Positions 24,169 through 38,621 of a stretch of DNA of 64,000 nucleotides are shown here, one piece after another. The notes below the pieces were generated by a model. It saw nothing but the letters and a program-made list of their open reading frames with translations. It was not told where the DNA came from and did not search any database. The position numbers were made by a program, and so were the translations under genes. This DNA is from Wuchereria bancrofti. Its lineage: Eukaryota; Nematoda; Chromadorea; Rhabditida; Onchocercidae. Each line of letters begins with the position of its first letter. The stretch's first letter is position 1. The stretch covers positions 2,953,680 through 3,017,679 of the forward strand of contig SSBO01000008.1 in NCBI GenBank assembly GCA_005281725.1. The letters run 5' to 3'.

Positions 24169-27100
24169 ATGACCGATAAGGAACGAAAAGATGGACAAAG
24201 GATGAAAGAACAAGAAGAAGTAATTCGAGCTGATATTTGTTCCGCAATCCGGAATGGCTTAATGGAAATGATGATTAATTCCGCTAAGGAGCAAATATCT
24301 ATCAGTGTACCAACAGCTAATTTTAAAATCCGAATTAAAGCAGAATTTCGTGGTGAAAAATTTTGTTTTGAAATGCATCGACCGGTTATTTTTGATGAAT
24401 TGCAAATGTATCTAAATTCAAGATGTAACCTCAAATTAAATATTTACTACACTCTGCGTAATCATGAACTGATTGTACCAATACGAAATCAATTAGAATT
24501 AGATCGTGCAATTGAATTAGTAGATCTAGATCGTACGTCACATCAACGAAGTTTACGTCTATTACTGTCACGTTATCAACCTGATACACGATTACCAACA
24601 TTATTTACATGTTCACCAATTCCGGATGCATCTGGAACTTTCTCAGTGCAATCACCAAGAATTATTGAGGTTATTTTTTTTTTAATTAAAATTTTTACTA
24701 CGAATAGTAAAGTAACTTTTGTTGAATTTCAAGCACTTCACGAAAATTTTATTTTTACTTTAATTAAATACATTTTTTGCTGCAACAATAGGAAATATTT
24801 TGAAAATTCATCAACCAATTTTTAATTCAATCAATCTTAGTTTTCTTAGTTAATTGACGCTTTCTCGATAAGAAAAGTCATTTTCAGTGATTCAAATTTT
24901 AAATTGAAATAGAATCTAAATAAGATGAAACAAGTGAAAATTAATAATATAAAAGTATTTAAAGTAGCATAAAAAAAAAGATAATAAACAGAAAATGTTA
25001 AAAATCAGAAATAATATTTGAATATTTAGAAATTAATATGAAAAAGAGCAAAGTATTTTAATCTATTAATAAACGCTTAAACAATTGAACATTATTTTAA
25101 ACTTGTAAAGATTAATGTCTCTTTATTCCATTAGATTAATTTATTAACTTAGATTTAAAGTTTAAGAAATCAATAGCAAAAATATTTGCACACATTTGTT
25201 TCGCTGTCAAATATCTTGAAACAAAATTTTGAAATCTCATTGTTCCATTTTTGAATTCAAATATCAAGTTCAAGAATTTAGTTTAGCTATTTCATTTATT
25301 TTTCGTTTTAGGATTATCTGAGGAAATTTGAATGGTGAAAAATTATTTCTCTCAAATTTAAAACATCAATAAATAGTAGCAAAATAATATAACAATAACA
25401 ATTTCCCAATGACTTAAAATATGAAATTTAAAATTTTATTTTTAAAATATCTATATTTCTTATTTTCACATTAACAAATGTATCAAAACTCAGTTTGCAG
25501 ATTCCGTATTGCGAATGTCGCTCATCCTGTACCAGTACAAATACCGGATTGATAAATAGTTCTAGGCAAAATGGTAGCAGTGTTAGTAGTGGTGTGGTAC
25601 TCGGTGATTTTGATGAATATTATCAAAAGGATATGAGTACACCATGTGCGCCAACTAATTGGAAACAAGGCAAATGCATTGGTTCCGGAGCTTTTGGCAA
25701 AGTTTACTTATGCGTTGACGTAGATACCGGAAAAGAAGTAGCACTGAAGAGGTTGATTACAAAGTTATATATAACTATTAGTAGTTAACAAACAAAGTGA
25801 TGTTTTGTTAATTGGACTTATCATGTTGATAAGATGAACTTATCATCATGAGTATTCATGAATGATAACATTAGATAGCATTTAAGATAAAATGAATCTG
25901 AAAAATTGATTAGTAAGTATTTTAATCTTGCTATAAGTGACATAAAATCTCTATCAGTGACATTAAAATGACATAAAATCTCTATCAGTGATTACTGATC
26001 AGTTAGCATGTTGTACTTAAACAGCTCACTGATAATGACGTTTGTGATAAATTGAATTCAAAAAATTGGACAATAATTATTCCGTTTATTGTAATGCCGA
26101 ATTTTAGAATGTATCAAATGCTTGAAGCGAATTTGGACTAGCATAAAACACCATAGCAAACTTAATTTGAAAATAATAAATTCGAAATCAATAAATTCAA
26201 AGAAAAAAAAAAGGAAAATGTGATACGATAAATTTTATCAAGAAAGCAAGAAAAATCTAATTCAGGAAAATTTCATGTAAAATTTCTGGTATTTCCGGAA
26301 TTTTATGTGTCTTACTACTGTAATATCACTAATGATTTGTAGAGGACAGAAATAAAATTATTAACTGAAAAAAAAGAACTACATTTTCGAAAATTTGTTA
26401 AAGTTTAAATTAAAGAGTTGTAATGTTTTCCACCAAGAATCAAGTAAATATTTATAACAGATCATTTATCTAAATATAGAATAATTCATATATTTGAATT
26501 TAATTGCTAATTAAAATTTCAGATTCAATATTTGCCGTAGTGATAAACATTTGAAGAAACATATTATTCAACTGGAAAATGAAATTAATTTATTAAGTAC
26601 CATACAACATGATCGAATTGTTCAATATCTTGGTGCACAACAAATTGATGAATCAATTTGTATATTTATTGAATATATGACCGGTGGTTCGGTCAAAGAT
26701 TACATAGCAACTTATGGATGTTTGAGTAATACAGTTGCAGGCAAATATACTTATCAAATATTAAATGGTTTAGAATATTTACATCAAAATGAAATTATTC
26801 ATCGTGATATTAAACCAGCTAATATTTTACGCGATTCCAATGGTAATGTTAAAATTGGTGATTTTGGTTCAGCAAAACGATTACAAGCAATTTGCAGTCA
26901 ACAAAGTAAGTTTTTTTTTTTTTTCTACAATGAAAGTAATAAGTGGAATTATAAATTTTTTTTTAATTATTATTATTTTTAAAAGATTTGTTAAAAAAAA
27001 TAAGAATTATTAGCATGAATTCTTGCATAATTCTTTTTATAATTTCAATTAATGTGTACAGGAATAAAATAATACGTTATATAATAAGATAAAGTATTAT

Positions 27101-27786
27101 AATAAATTGAATCTTTAATGTTATATGGTAATACAAAGTAATGCAATAAATTGAAAAATGAATAATTATTATTATTAATTAATTTTTAAAATGAATAATT
27201 AAATAAAAAAAATGATTAATTTTCTTTAAAATGAATAATTAAATAATTCTAATTGATGATATTATTAGAAATAAAATAAGAAATTCTTGCATAATTCTTT
27301 TTATAATTTCAAATTTGATTAGTATTAAAGTAATGCTGTTTTCTTGATTATTGCTAATTAATTATTCATTAGATGTAAAATCTAATTAATAGCTATTTAT
27401 AAAAATAAACAATTTTAATAGTTTATTCATTGAATTAATTAATTAATTAATTTCTTTTAGCTTCAACATTTATTGGTACACCAAATTATATGGCACCAGA
27501 AGTTGTGCTTGGACATACAAGACATGGTCGTAAAGCAGATATTTGGAGTGTTGGTTGTACATTGGTTGAAATGTTAACAGCGAAATCACCATGGAATAAT
27601 CTTGAACCAATGGCTATCATTTTTAACATTGCCAAACATAATCCCAGTTATCAGTTACCATTAGACGTTGATCCTATCTTATCATATCTTATCAGTATGA
27701 CATTTGAACGTGATGTAGACAAACGTCCCAGTGCCTTACAATTGCTCAATAATTTTGATTTCGACAAATTTTTGAATACTTCTTGA
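24169..27786 (+). CDS. MEKK2/3-like MAP kinase kinase kinase with PB1 domain
   Basis: This is a serine/threonine kinase predicted to phosphorylate MAP2Ks in stress or growth signalling. Four exons (24169-24669, 25501-25751, 26523-26905, 27461-27786) join in phase to give 486 residues. Residues about 54-135 form a PB1 domain ([15 protein letters not shown] to SLRLLLSR), the mark of MEKK2/MEKK3. The kinase domain shows the glycine loop [10 protein letters not shown] (228-237), lysine K250, [10 protein letters not shown] (HRD 344-346), DFGSAKR (DFG 364-366), GTPNYMAPE (APE 390-392) and [13 protein letters not shown]. All catalytic residues are present. The PB1-kinase linker (about 85 residues) is much shorter than in mammalian MEKK3. 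The acceptor ending 24154 and ATG 24169 fix the start. The gene is convergent with DDX1. Confidence 0.93.
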
Positions 27787-30134
27787 ACATTTCATTTAAT
27801 GAAATATGAATTAATGCTTAATTATTTGCCATTTGATCAATTAAAAAAAATTTGAAAGCTTTTTTGAAAAATCTTACAACAGTGTTATCTTTAACATTTT
27901 TAAAATATCATAAAAAAGAGTTAAATCAAAGAATTGAGAAGCAATCATTTTTATTAGAAAATTTATGAGATATATCTAAAGGAGAGTAATGTATTTTCGA
28001 AGAATAAAATATTCTAAATTTAATCTATTCAAATTTTTATTTTTTTATTCTTAAAATACTCTAGCACAATTCCTCTTGAACGAAGTATATAATGAATTGC
28101 ATTATTTGGCATTTATTGCCTGATGAAATTATTCAAAATAAAAATTATTTAAGAATGAAATTCAAAAATTTATTGATATTGCTAATTTAGTAGTAGGTAA
28201 TGGTTCAAAAGGTCAATCATTCATTTGATGTTAATTAATTACGGAATGATTAAGAGATCTAATTTTCATCAAATCACAAATTATGTTTGAAAATGGAGAC
28301 AAAATGAATTTTTGCTTTTATTGATTGTATTCATAGGTTGCAGATTGGCAAATTTATCAAATTATGATCTATTACTTTTAAGTATATCAGTATGATTACT
28401 AATTAAATCAATAGGAATTAATCATTCTGCTCAAAAAATTATTTATTCATTTCTAAATGACTTAAGCATAAGACTAGCATAAGCTATCTTATTTAACGAT
28501 AAATTCTGGATCATATAAAACTAAAGATTTTTAGATATCAAAAATTAATATTTAAATTGCAGAATACCTGCAAAATATTTTAGAGAAGCAGAAATTTGCA
28601 AGAAAAAAGAAAAGTGATAATGGAAAAAAGAAGCTGCTAAGATTTAAAAAAAAAAAACTGAATAATTTAAAATTCTCAAATTTATTTTAAAATTGGATTC
28701 GAAAACAAAAATCCCTAACAAATTTTAAACTTACCTTTCATCTAATTGCGCAGTATAATCAAATAGTACTCGAAAGCTCAATTAATTATTGTAAGCAAAA
28801 AGGACTGAACCAGGGACACTCTTTGATCTGTCTGATACATCATTTATTTCAACGAGTCTTATTGATAGAAAAAATTTATCAAAATAAATTCCAATTTAAT
28901 TTCCAAATAGTAACATAAAATAAATAAAAAGCATTAAAATTGATAAACAGTGATGCAGCAGTATACTTTGGATTGTTTTAAATGAAGAAAAGGAAGAAAA
29001 TTTGTTGCAATAAAAAAAATTTTGAGAACGATGTAAAGCACATCGTTAAAATTCCAAACATTCCAATCAATATATTTTTGAGATAAAGAAAATAGCAGAA
29101 TGAAGTAGTCAAGAGAATTTACAAAGATCTTGAAAAGTAAGAAAATTAACTTTATGTGTTAAATTGAGTTACAGTTCCAAATTGTGTAATATATAGAACA
29201 TTTGAAAATTTAAAAATCACTACGAAAATATTCAACGGAGTTATAGCTGAATACTTTCCATAAAACTGGTAAACCAGAAATTCGAAGGGAAGATTTTGAA
29301 GTTTAAAATTCATTATTTGAAGATTTAGGCATTCGAAAGTTAGTCAATTTTCAAGATTTCATTTAATTCTTACACTACGGAGAAATTTCAAGAGCATTCT
29401 AGGTAAGCCCAAATCGCATTAGATGAGCTAAATTGTAAACTTTGTACTATTTTGCCAAGGTGATTTTCATCTTCCTAATGTGATCAGTTAATTTTGTAAA
29501 ATTTACTCGAAATTATCGCTTCTTTAAAACAAGATATCCAAGTAACTTAATCCAAAAGAATCAAAATAACTAAATTGTCTCTTCATCATTTAATGGAATC
29601 AAACGACTGAGTAATTTTTAAACTTCTTAAACGGAGTAATTTAAACTTCTTAAACAAGAAGTATTAATCTCAACAATAGCTATTTCTTTATCATCAGATG
29701 ATCAATTTGTGACACAGCTCGACAGTAAAATTTAAAAAATTTTTATAAACTTCTTGAGTGTTATGACATACAAGATTCCTTGACTTTTTTTTTACAATGT
29801 CTTTTTTCATAAACATAAATAATCTTTGATCGACAGTGCAATTACAACTTAAAAAATATATGCTGGTTATTTATGAAATATTTTGAAGCCAATCAAAGAT
29901 ATGAATCGTCTCATCATTTCTTAATGGAGATATGAAACTTTAGAAATAAATCATATTCATCTTGTATTGCACTAAAGTTCGTTCATACTTATTTAAGAAA
30001 CAATAAAGAATAAGACAACAATGAAATCATTACAAAGAAAAAAAAATATTTCAAGTTATTAAATACGAAACACAATTGCGCCAAACACTCGTTTGAAAAT
30101 TAATACCGCTGCAGTCCTCTCTCTCTCTCTCTCT
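27787..30134. other. Convergent intergenic region
   Basis: About 2.3 kb lies between the kinase stop codon and the DDX1 stop codon. It is AT-rich, with no ORF, RNA gene or repeat that I can support apart from a CT run at 30117-30136 that overlaps the end of DDX1. The two 3' untranslated regions lie here. Confidence 0.55.
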
Positions 30135-30136
30135 CT
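30117..30136. repeat. CT dinucleotide microsatellite at the DDX1 stop codon
   Basis: About ten CT units run directly into the DDX1 stop codon (read as GA units on the sense strand). Length changes here would alter the 3' untranslated region but not the protein. Confidence 0.85.
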
Positions 30137-33100
30137 ACTTGCCCTTTTCTGAAGCAATAAACATTCTCAAATACGATAGTTGCAATGAACGTTCCAAATC
30201 TACAAGTTGTGCAACTGCTCCAGATAGCTGTACTGCATGTCCCTCGTAAAGAGAACCTAAAAACGAATGAAATTTCTTTATGAATTACAATTAAAAATAT
30301 CTTAAAACGACTGAAAACTTACAAAGTTAACAAAAACTTACAATGAAAAAAAAATGTAATAACACTAAGAAATAAAAAAAGGTAAATAAAAATTAGCACA
30401 CCCGTATTAGTTCGTTTTGCTCCATAAACAACTTTACCATCAAATTCATCAACTGGTACGATGAAATCATTATCGATCTGTGGAACAGTTACACCCAAAT
30501 GCTCTTCAATATCTTCCAAAAGCTGAAATTCACGGACGTAGAATTTACGCTTTCTTACAAAAGAGCAATTACAAGAACCGACTAGAAAAACTAAAAAAAA
30601 AAAAACGAAAAAATTATAGAAATCCTAAATGACACTAATCGTTGATCAACATTCACAGAAACATTTAAAATATTAACAAAAGGTTTCCAAATTTCCAGAA
30701 AAAACATTTAAGTAAACTGGAAAACGAACTTTCGGTTCATCGTACCAAATTGCACAACCACGTTGTGTTATCAAAGCTGTATTTGAACAATTAACGCCGC
30801 GTGAAGGACATTTATGATACCATACTTTTTCGGGATATGCGGAAACTAGAGAGATCGCCAAACCCATCCTAAAATTCGTATAAACTTAGGGTTCGAAAAA
30901 ATGGTGATCCATCTCGAATCAGTAATAAATAACCAGGTAACATGAATGATTTGGTAAATGTAATCAAGGCAGACAAATTCGAAACATTTAAAACGAACAC
31001 GTAGTCGCATTGCATCAAAAGTCGCAATTAACGCTCAAAACCAAGAGGACAAGGAGAAGATTTCCATGTAAAGTTTAAATGCCTATTTATTTGTTTTTAT
31101 CTCTTTTCTTCTCTAACCCCTATATAAATGCCTTCCTGATTTATGATTAGTCATTCCACAACAATGATCCGTTCGCTTGAAATGCAACTACCAACAAAAT
31201 TCGAAAATTATTAGCTTAATAAATATTTGATATGCTAAAAGCAAGAAGAAAAAGAGAGAAATAAAAAAAAAATAAAAACAATTCGAGAATTTGGGAAATA
31301 AAAAACAAACCTTTCTGCACGTCCCACACGACCAATTCGGTGAAGATAATTTGCTTTTTCATCCGGTAATGTTACATTAATCACTATAAAATAATCGTTA
31401 CAACACAAAATAAAAAAAAAAAAATGCACAGAAACTTATATTAGTTGTTTCATGAATTTCCCGTGATAGTGAAGGTAGCAATATTTCACTAATAACTTCG
31501 ATTTATAACATAATTTTGCACGTGCAAGAGGTAAGATTGTTACACTAAATATTTCTCAAACCAATTTTCTTTGTTATTATCACTTATCAATCATGTCAAC
31601 ACGGTAATAAAATTATAAGAAAAAAAAAACAGACCAAATGGAATGCCTTTCACATCGATACCACGTGCAGCAACATCAGTGCAAATGAGGAATTTTGCTT
31701 TGCCTTTCTACAACTAATTTAATTTTAGTAAAGAAAGAAAAATATTCATAATGGAGAAAAAGTTGTGGCTGAGAAAAGGTTTTTTAAAGGATATATATAT
31801 GTGCTTAAATCAATCTTAAAGACCAACCTTAAAGGCATCCAAATTTCTGGTTCTTTCATCCGGTCGACGATCACCGTGCAGGCAAACGCATGTGAGATCT
31901 GAATAAATGAACTAATAACATCATAAAGTCAGTAGAAAATTAAATTCAAAACTAATTACAGATAGATATGTCATGAAAAAGTCAATCTTAAATCGATTTA
32001 GTGACTGCAACTTTCCTCAAAATTCAATTCTATAATATTTTACAACTCTCAACGCAAACCTTGTGCTTTACGTTTCAGGTACCTTTCCAGATTATCGCAA
32101 TCAAGTTTTGTACGACAAAAAATGATGCCTTGATCCATATTACATTGGCGAATAGCCTGTAAAAGACAACAAAATAATTAGAGTAGAATTTGGAAACTTG
32201 AAACTCTGTAAAATGTAATGGAAAATGAAAGTAGACAAGAACACACCTTTAAGACGTATTCACCTTTTAGGATCTTTGTGCCTTCCGACAAAGTTTCTGG
32301 GTAATCACTTCCAGGACGAATTTCATCATTTGCATGAATGCCATCAGTCTGAAAAGAAAAATGAAATATATTAGAAAATAACCTAAATTTGATCTACAAA
32401 GAATTGTCATAACATACCTGCACTCTTTCCTGCGGTTTCAGACGTATCCACATACGATCTGTCTTGGCATCAACTTTGCAAACAACATGATGAACGGTCT
32501 CCGGTACAGAATCTTGCCCTTTGAGATCTACCCACTGTGGGAAATGCATCATACGATCCTGTAAAAAGTATCGTCAATGTCTGTTAACATTGCAAAACAT
32601 TCATGAATCGATCCTCGTTGACAAGCTAAGACCCTATTACTTTAGCTTATATTACTTTTATATAACCACTCAAGTGTCATTATGAAATTTTCAAGTTGAA
32701 AAAATTCATTTCATCATCACTTATCCACTAAAACACAATAGCTTCTCAACACATTTGAAATTTGGACTTGTACATTACACTGTGCTTCATACTTTTTGGT
32801 ATTATCACTGCATGTTTCGAAAAAATAAAAATGAACTTCCAACTCAAGCATACAACACTCCTAATAATTATTTCACTAATCTGAATCTATCACATTCTTA
32901 AAACAATCCACCAGCGAATATTAAGAATTATAATGGGAAAAGTAACTGATATTTTCAGTGGCTAGATAGATAATTAAATAAATAAAAATTAAAATAAATA
33001 AAAAATGACAAAACCAAAGAATGATACTTACAGCAAGCTTCTTAACATCAAAATTATGCAGCGTTGCAGAACAAACAATCATTTGCAAACGTTCTCCTAA

Positions 33101-36100
33101 AGCCGTTATCTTCGGCAGCGCCGCATGAATACGCTCGATGGTAGGCAAATGATTTTTTGCTGATACTAAAGAATCCTGCAGTTTTGTTCATTAATAGCTT
33201 TATAAAGGACGATATCTCATCAATAAAACTAATTCAAAGGAAAATTTTTTACAGGTTTATAATTCTCGAAAGATTTTACACACTTAGAAATATAAGGACA
33301 TTCGTTTTTCTGAAGCTTTTTCCTTTTTTTTTTCTTTTGCCAATTTGTAAATATGGCATCGTTTAAAAAAAAAATGGTGTGAATTGAAGTATTCAGGTTC
33401 ATTTGACTTTCAAATATATATGTTAAAGGTATTAAAAGATTCTTTGATGAATTATATATAGGATTAATAATTTACGAAGTTAAATCAGAATTTTAAGGAA
33501 AGCATTGAATAATCAAAGAATAAATGGTGCATTCTGAAGCACATTATAGCTCAATAATCACTGCACTGAATCAAAATTGTAATAAATTAAAGCAAAATAA
33601 GAGGTGTAAGTAACATATACTTACAGCTTCGTCTAAAATGAAGAATCGAACATTCGATAAGAGAATTTTGCCACTCTGGATGAAATCTTCCAATCTTCCT
33701 GGTGTACATGTAATTATATCTATGCCTGACATGATAATTCCTAATTGTTCATTCACCGGAATACTGCCTATGACAAGTGCATTCCTGAAAACTGCGACGT
33801 TTATTCCTGCTTCATGAAAAAGATATGAAAGGATAATAAAAAATTTTCAGTGCCATTTGAATGTCAATGTATCTATCTGATCTAGAATGAAGAAGTGAAC
33901 ACTGGATGTTGAAAGTGGTAACTCTATTAGGAAACAGCAGATTACATTCAAAACAGTTACAAGTTAGAATACCTTTAGTAGTTTGCAAGATATCTATTGT
34001 AACCAGACACTAAAAAACTTTTACTGTTCTAAAATGAACTTTATATGTGAATTCGAATTCGTTAAGGCATAATATAATTAAAGCAAAAAAAAAAAGAAAC
34101 TATCATCGGATTGTCACCTGATAGCTGGCTCCTTAAGATACTTTTTGAAGGTTTTCAACTGGCCATCTGTTTGCTCTGCCAACTCCTTGGTAGGTTCAAG
34201 TATGATACAAGCTGGTGCATTTGGTTCAGCGATTTTTTTTGTTTCATTAACATTTGAGCCATTGGGTGAAATAACAGTGTTTTCTGATGAAGCCTTGCAG
34301 ACTGCTATGTAGCCCTAAATTTCGAAACAACCGTTAATGCTGCTACAAAACTAACTTGCCTTTGGAATCTTTCTTAAATTTGCTAAAAACTTCCGTTTGC
34401 TAAAACAATATCAACGGCAACAGAAGCAGTCAAACCAGTCTGCTTTTTCGATTTCAATAAGGTAAAAATATAATTCCTCAAAATTCTTTTCAAAAATTGA
34501 AGCTGCCACAAACCTCCGCAAGATATTTGAATTCTGTTTCACCAAAATTAAATCGAATTTCGGCATTCTGTAATACAAAATTAATTTGCACTGCGGTTAA
34601 AGAAACATTTCATAATTTCAAAGCTCAAAAAATGATACTAATCAGTCTGTGAACACGTGAATGGAGCCCCCAAAAATAACAACAGATGAATATCGCGCGA
34701 TTCTGAACGATATTTCGAGATATTTAAATAAAATAACCTGGATTCTCTAATGTATACAAGATAAATCCCAAGATGTTTTTTAATATAATATGCTGCATTC
34801 CTTTTAGAGGATAAGCGTAACCATTGGGAAAAAATCACAGAAACAAATTGTCACTAACTAAAAATAAGAAAAACCAAACTGAGAAAAACAAAAAAAAAAA
34901 ACTGCATCTTTACCTTCAAAACTACAGCCGGATATAGTGCTGTATTCCGCAATGTTTTTGGAATATCAAAAGCTTTTCCTAAATGCTTGCCATTTTTTGA
35001 AAAAGCAATTGTTCCATTATCCAAATCCAACATGCAACCAATCGTATCACCCAATGTGAACGACGTACCATAATTATCGAACTGCCGGCTATAACTTTTT
35101 TTTCCAGTACCACCATAACCAAAACTTTTATTGTCAGTACCTTAAAAATCACCGTCAAAATTAAAAACTCATCTTTTGTACTAAAATTATATAAATTATA
35201 TAAAATCAATTTTCATTATTAAAGAAAGAAAAATAACACTGTTTAGACAAATTCTCAATCTGAGAATTATACAATTAATTGGATGTAACCCGTCCATTTT
35301 TCCTGTTTCGAAATTTATTGTGTCAGTAATTATTAGCTGAAGAAAAGGCTAAAGTTATAATACAATTTAAAAATTGATAAATTAAGCAATTAATAAAGGT
35401 AAAATCATACGAACTGAAAATGAATACCTAAGTCAAGAACAGCATTCGCAGCTGACCATCCAAGACGACATAATCCATCATCAGTAATTGTACCTTCATA
35501 GTAGAATTTCCCTACAAAATTTAAATGCTTCTCAAAACTTTCATTTCGCTAGATTTATTGGATTTTACATATACGCACTGGCACCTGGTGCTATAACGCA
35601 CAAAATGATACATATGTGCACAAATTTGCCAAAAACCATACTAAAAAAAGAGAAACAAAAACAAACAAAAGATGACATAAACAAAACCTTTGCCAACAAC
35701 ACCACGAGTACAACGTGTTCCATTCCATGCCTTTGGATCGCGACTTTGACAAAGTAATCCATCTGGATCAATCGCAAGATTGTTGTCTCTATCATGTACA
35801 TTTAAGCACCACCTTTCACCTGTAATATTTATAAACCAATCTTGTATCATGACTATAACGAAATTGAAAATAAATTGGAGAAGACCTGAAAATTTTGCAA
35901 TATGTAATAAAATGTTATTTTTCCTTAACTGCTATTTTACTCACTTTAAATCTGAAAAGTGGTTGTGCATATTCTTAGGTATCTCATTCTGGTTTTTGAA
36001 GAATAGTTTGTTGAGGAATAGTATAACTTGAGATGCTGTATAAATCTTAGGGCATATTTTAAAATTTGTTATACTCGTGTACTAAATAATTTTTACTCTA

Positions 36101-37156
36101 AAAGATGTAAATTAAAGAGTTAGTTTTCAAGATACCCATAGAATAATTTTAGATAAGGTGTAGTAAGTGACTGAACAAACATTCTTATCCTAACATCCAA
36201 AGCTCAGCACTGGTCAGCAGAGGAACAACTATTTTAAATTTAATGATAAGCCTTCAGCGCTGAGAAAGTAATTTGTTCAAGTTTTTTAGTAAACATTCAA
36301 AATAATTAATTCAAATAACAAAGCAATGCAAAGATAAAATTACCAATAGAAGTAGTCGATTTATGTGCTTTACCCAACATTGAATCACGTAATGATTCCC
36401 AAACGATTTGCAGTACGGGAAGACAAAACGCGCCTGTTTTACCACTTCCTGTTTCTGCTGCCTGAATCATCACCATCAAGTAATCTTTATTAGCAATAGT
36501 TATTTGATTCCTAAATTTTTCCGACATTTCATAAAATACAAAAAAAAAAGCCGATTCGAATGAATAAAATCAGTAGAACAAACATACCATAAGTACATCA
36601 CCGCCACCAAGAATTGCAGGAATTGCTTCGGACTGAATATCTGTAGGCAATCTGAAATATCAATAAATCTAAGCTACAGTTAATAATAATAAAAGCTCAT
36701 TCATTCATTAAATATTTGTATTTGACTGCTGTCAACTAAGGATAATATCATTTCATCCTGCCATACAATTAATGTCCATAGATTAAGCGAAACAAAATCG
36801 TCGCATACTGCACATAATATTATGCATTTTATCCACAAACTGCAAATTTTTTTTCTTTTTTTTTATTATTTCTGAAGTAAATTTCGGTCAGGAATTTTTG
36901 ACTAGAAATTTTATGAGGTGAAATCGCAATTCCTTTAAGAAAAAACTTCCAACTTTATTTATAACTAAGCAAAAGTTTTATTTTTATTAAGTCGTTTAAG
37001 CTTTGAATAATTATCACAGAAGAATTATGAAAACAAATAAATGATAAATGAAACGTAAAAAAGACTGAAATAGTGTTGAAGAACTAACGTCCATTCCATT
37101 TCGTCCACAGCTCTGCCCAATTCCGGCAACACACCCAATTCCTCGAAAGCTGTCAT
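30135..37156 (-). CDS. ddx-1: ATP-dependent RNA helicase DDX1 (DEAD box with SPRY insert)
   Basis: DDX1 is an RNA helicase linked to tRNA ligase complexes, RNA processing and DNA-break repair. Nineteen exons join in phase to 728 residues (human 740): 37156-37089, 36651-36588, 36461-36344, 35819-35688, 35511-35428, 35140-34914, 34567-34514, 34314-34118, 33784-33625, 33175-33032, 32558-32418, 32348-32247, 32156-32060, 31898-31828, 31707-31635, 31383-31311, 30868-30730, 30522-30402 and 30256-30135. Motifs are [11 protein letters not shown] (Q motif), [10 protein letters not shown] (Walker A, 45-54), EPTKELAEQ (Ia), TPGRLEDF (Ib), DEAD (366-369), CSATL (III), TDVAARGID (V) and HRIGRVGR (592-599). 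The SPRY domain (about 100-240, with [18 protein letters not shown] and FSKNGKHLG) sits between motifs I and Ia, the DDX1 hallmark. The C-terminal [13 protein letters not shown] is also characteristic. Confidence 0.96.
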
Positions 37157-38621
37157 CCTTCTTAATTAAATGCCTTGCTAATCCAAGGCAACTGTTAACC
37201 GGAAATCTAATAGTAACCGGAGACGAATATAAACATGACACAACGGAAATACGCGTCAGTTGTTGCTACACGTAAATAACACGTACGGCTTGTGAAAATT
37301 ATAATCCCACCTGACTATTATGAATGCTTTCCGGATTCCGTGCCGTTCTACACTATGAAGTCCTGGATTCTGTTCTATTGAACTATTGGCAGGTTTCAGT
37401 AAAAAGAGGAACTTAATGGTTTATTATATTTTAATAATCTTTCACTTATCATATTTTAATAATACAAAAATAAGAAAATGTAAATAGAATAAAATGAGCA
37501 GTAACTCTTCAATAATTATTTTTTTTTTTTAAAAAAGTCTTTCTTTTTTCCTATATCACTATTTCTCTTTTTTTTTTAAAAAAAAAAAATTTATTTCACT
37601 TTTTCTTTCAATATAAGAGCATTAAGAGAAGATTGAAAAGAGTTTGTCAATGCTTTGAAATTTAACGCTTTTCACTTGTCATTTGTAAGCCAAATTTTCC
37701 CTTTCTTTTTCTTCTCAATTGCTATTAAAAAATTTACTTCAAAAATAAATAAATAAATGAAGACTGTTTGGTTTATTAATTCTTAAATTTCTAATTATGA
37801 TCAAATAATTTACTCCGAATAACACGACAATATGATATACAAATGCGTAAATAAAATAAAAAGTATTTTTTGTGATACAAAACTATTGTATTCTTTTTTT
37901 TTTTGTGGAACAAACTATTTTATTCTTGCCAATTTCTTAAAAAAAAACTTAAGTATGCTAATTTGTGTAGCATTGGATGACATATTTATCAATTTAGGTA
38001 ATGCTTTTTAATGTTTGAGAGATAATTTTAATGAGCAAAATTATTTTCATTGAATTTTCCAAGAGTAATTTGTTAGAGTTTTATTGAAATTATAATTTTA
38101 ATTTTTATTGTATTTTTTCTTCTTTTAATAGTTTTATTATTTTTACTATTAAGTTTAATTTTTCAATGGTTCATTTCTCTCTTCAGATCTGTGAAATGAT
38201 ATTTTGTAGGTGGCAAACGTGTCAACAAAACGTGGAAGAGAAGACGTATTCATGACATTCAGACTTTTACTTCATTTGACAGTGGAATATAAGTGACAAA
38301 TTTTAGTGCACTCACAGTATTGATAAAAAAAAAGAAGTATTACTTAAAGGAAACAATATTACGTACATAATTTTAAATTTACCAAAAAATTATACAAACG
38401 TCAAAGTTAAATTTTTATTTTAATCTTAACGTTAACAAAATTTTTCTTTTTGTCATAACCGGATAGAATTTTAGTATAGTACATAATGATTACAAATATT
38501 GATTGTCCATGAATTTTGCAAATTTTGGAAACTATTGGTACTATCAACAGTAAAATAGCATTCATCTTCAGAGAAGATTTAAAATGAACAGCAAAATTTA
38601 AGTGAAAATTTTCAACATATT
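37157..38621. other. Intergenic region upstream of DDX1
   Basis: About 1.5 kb lies between the DDX1 start and the LIM gene stop codon, both on the minus strand. It holds the DDX1 promoter region and the LIM gene 3' end. A TTAATTAAG acceptor-like sequence lies just upstream of the DDX1 ATG, so trans-splicing is possible. No other feature is supported. Confidence 0.5.
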
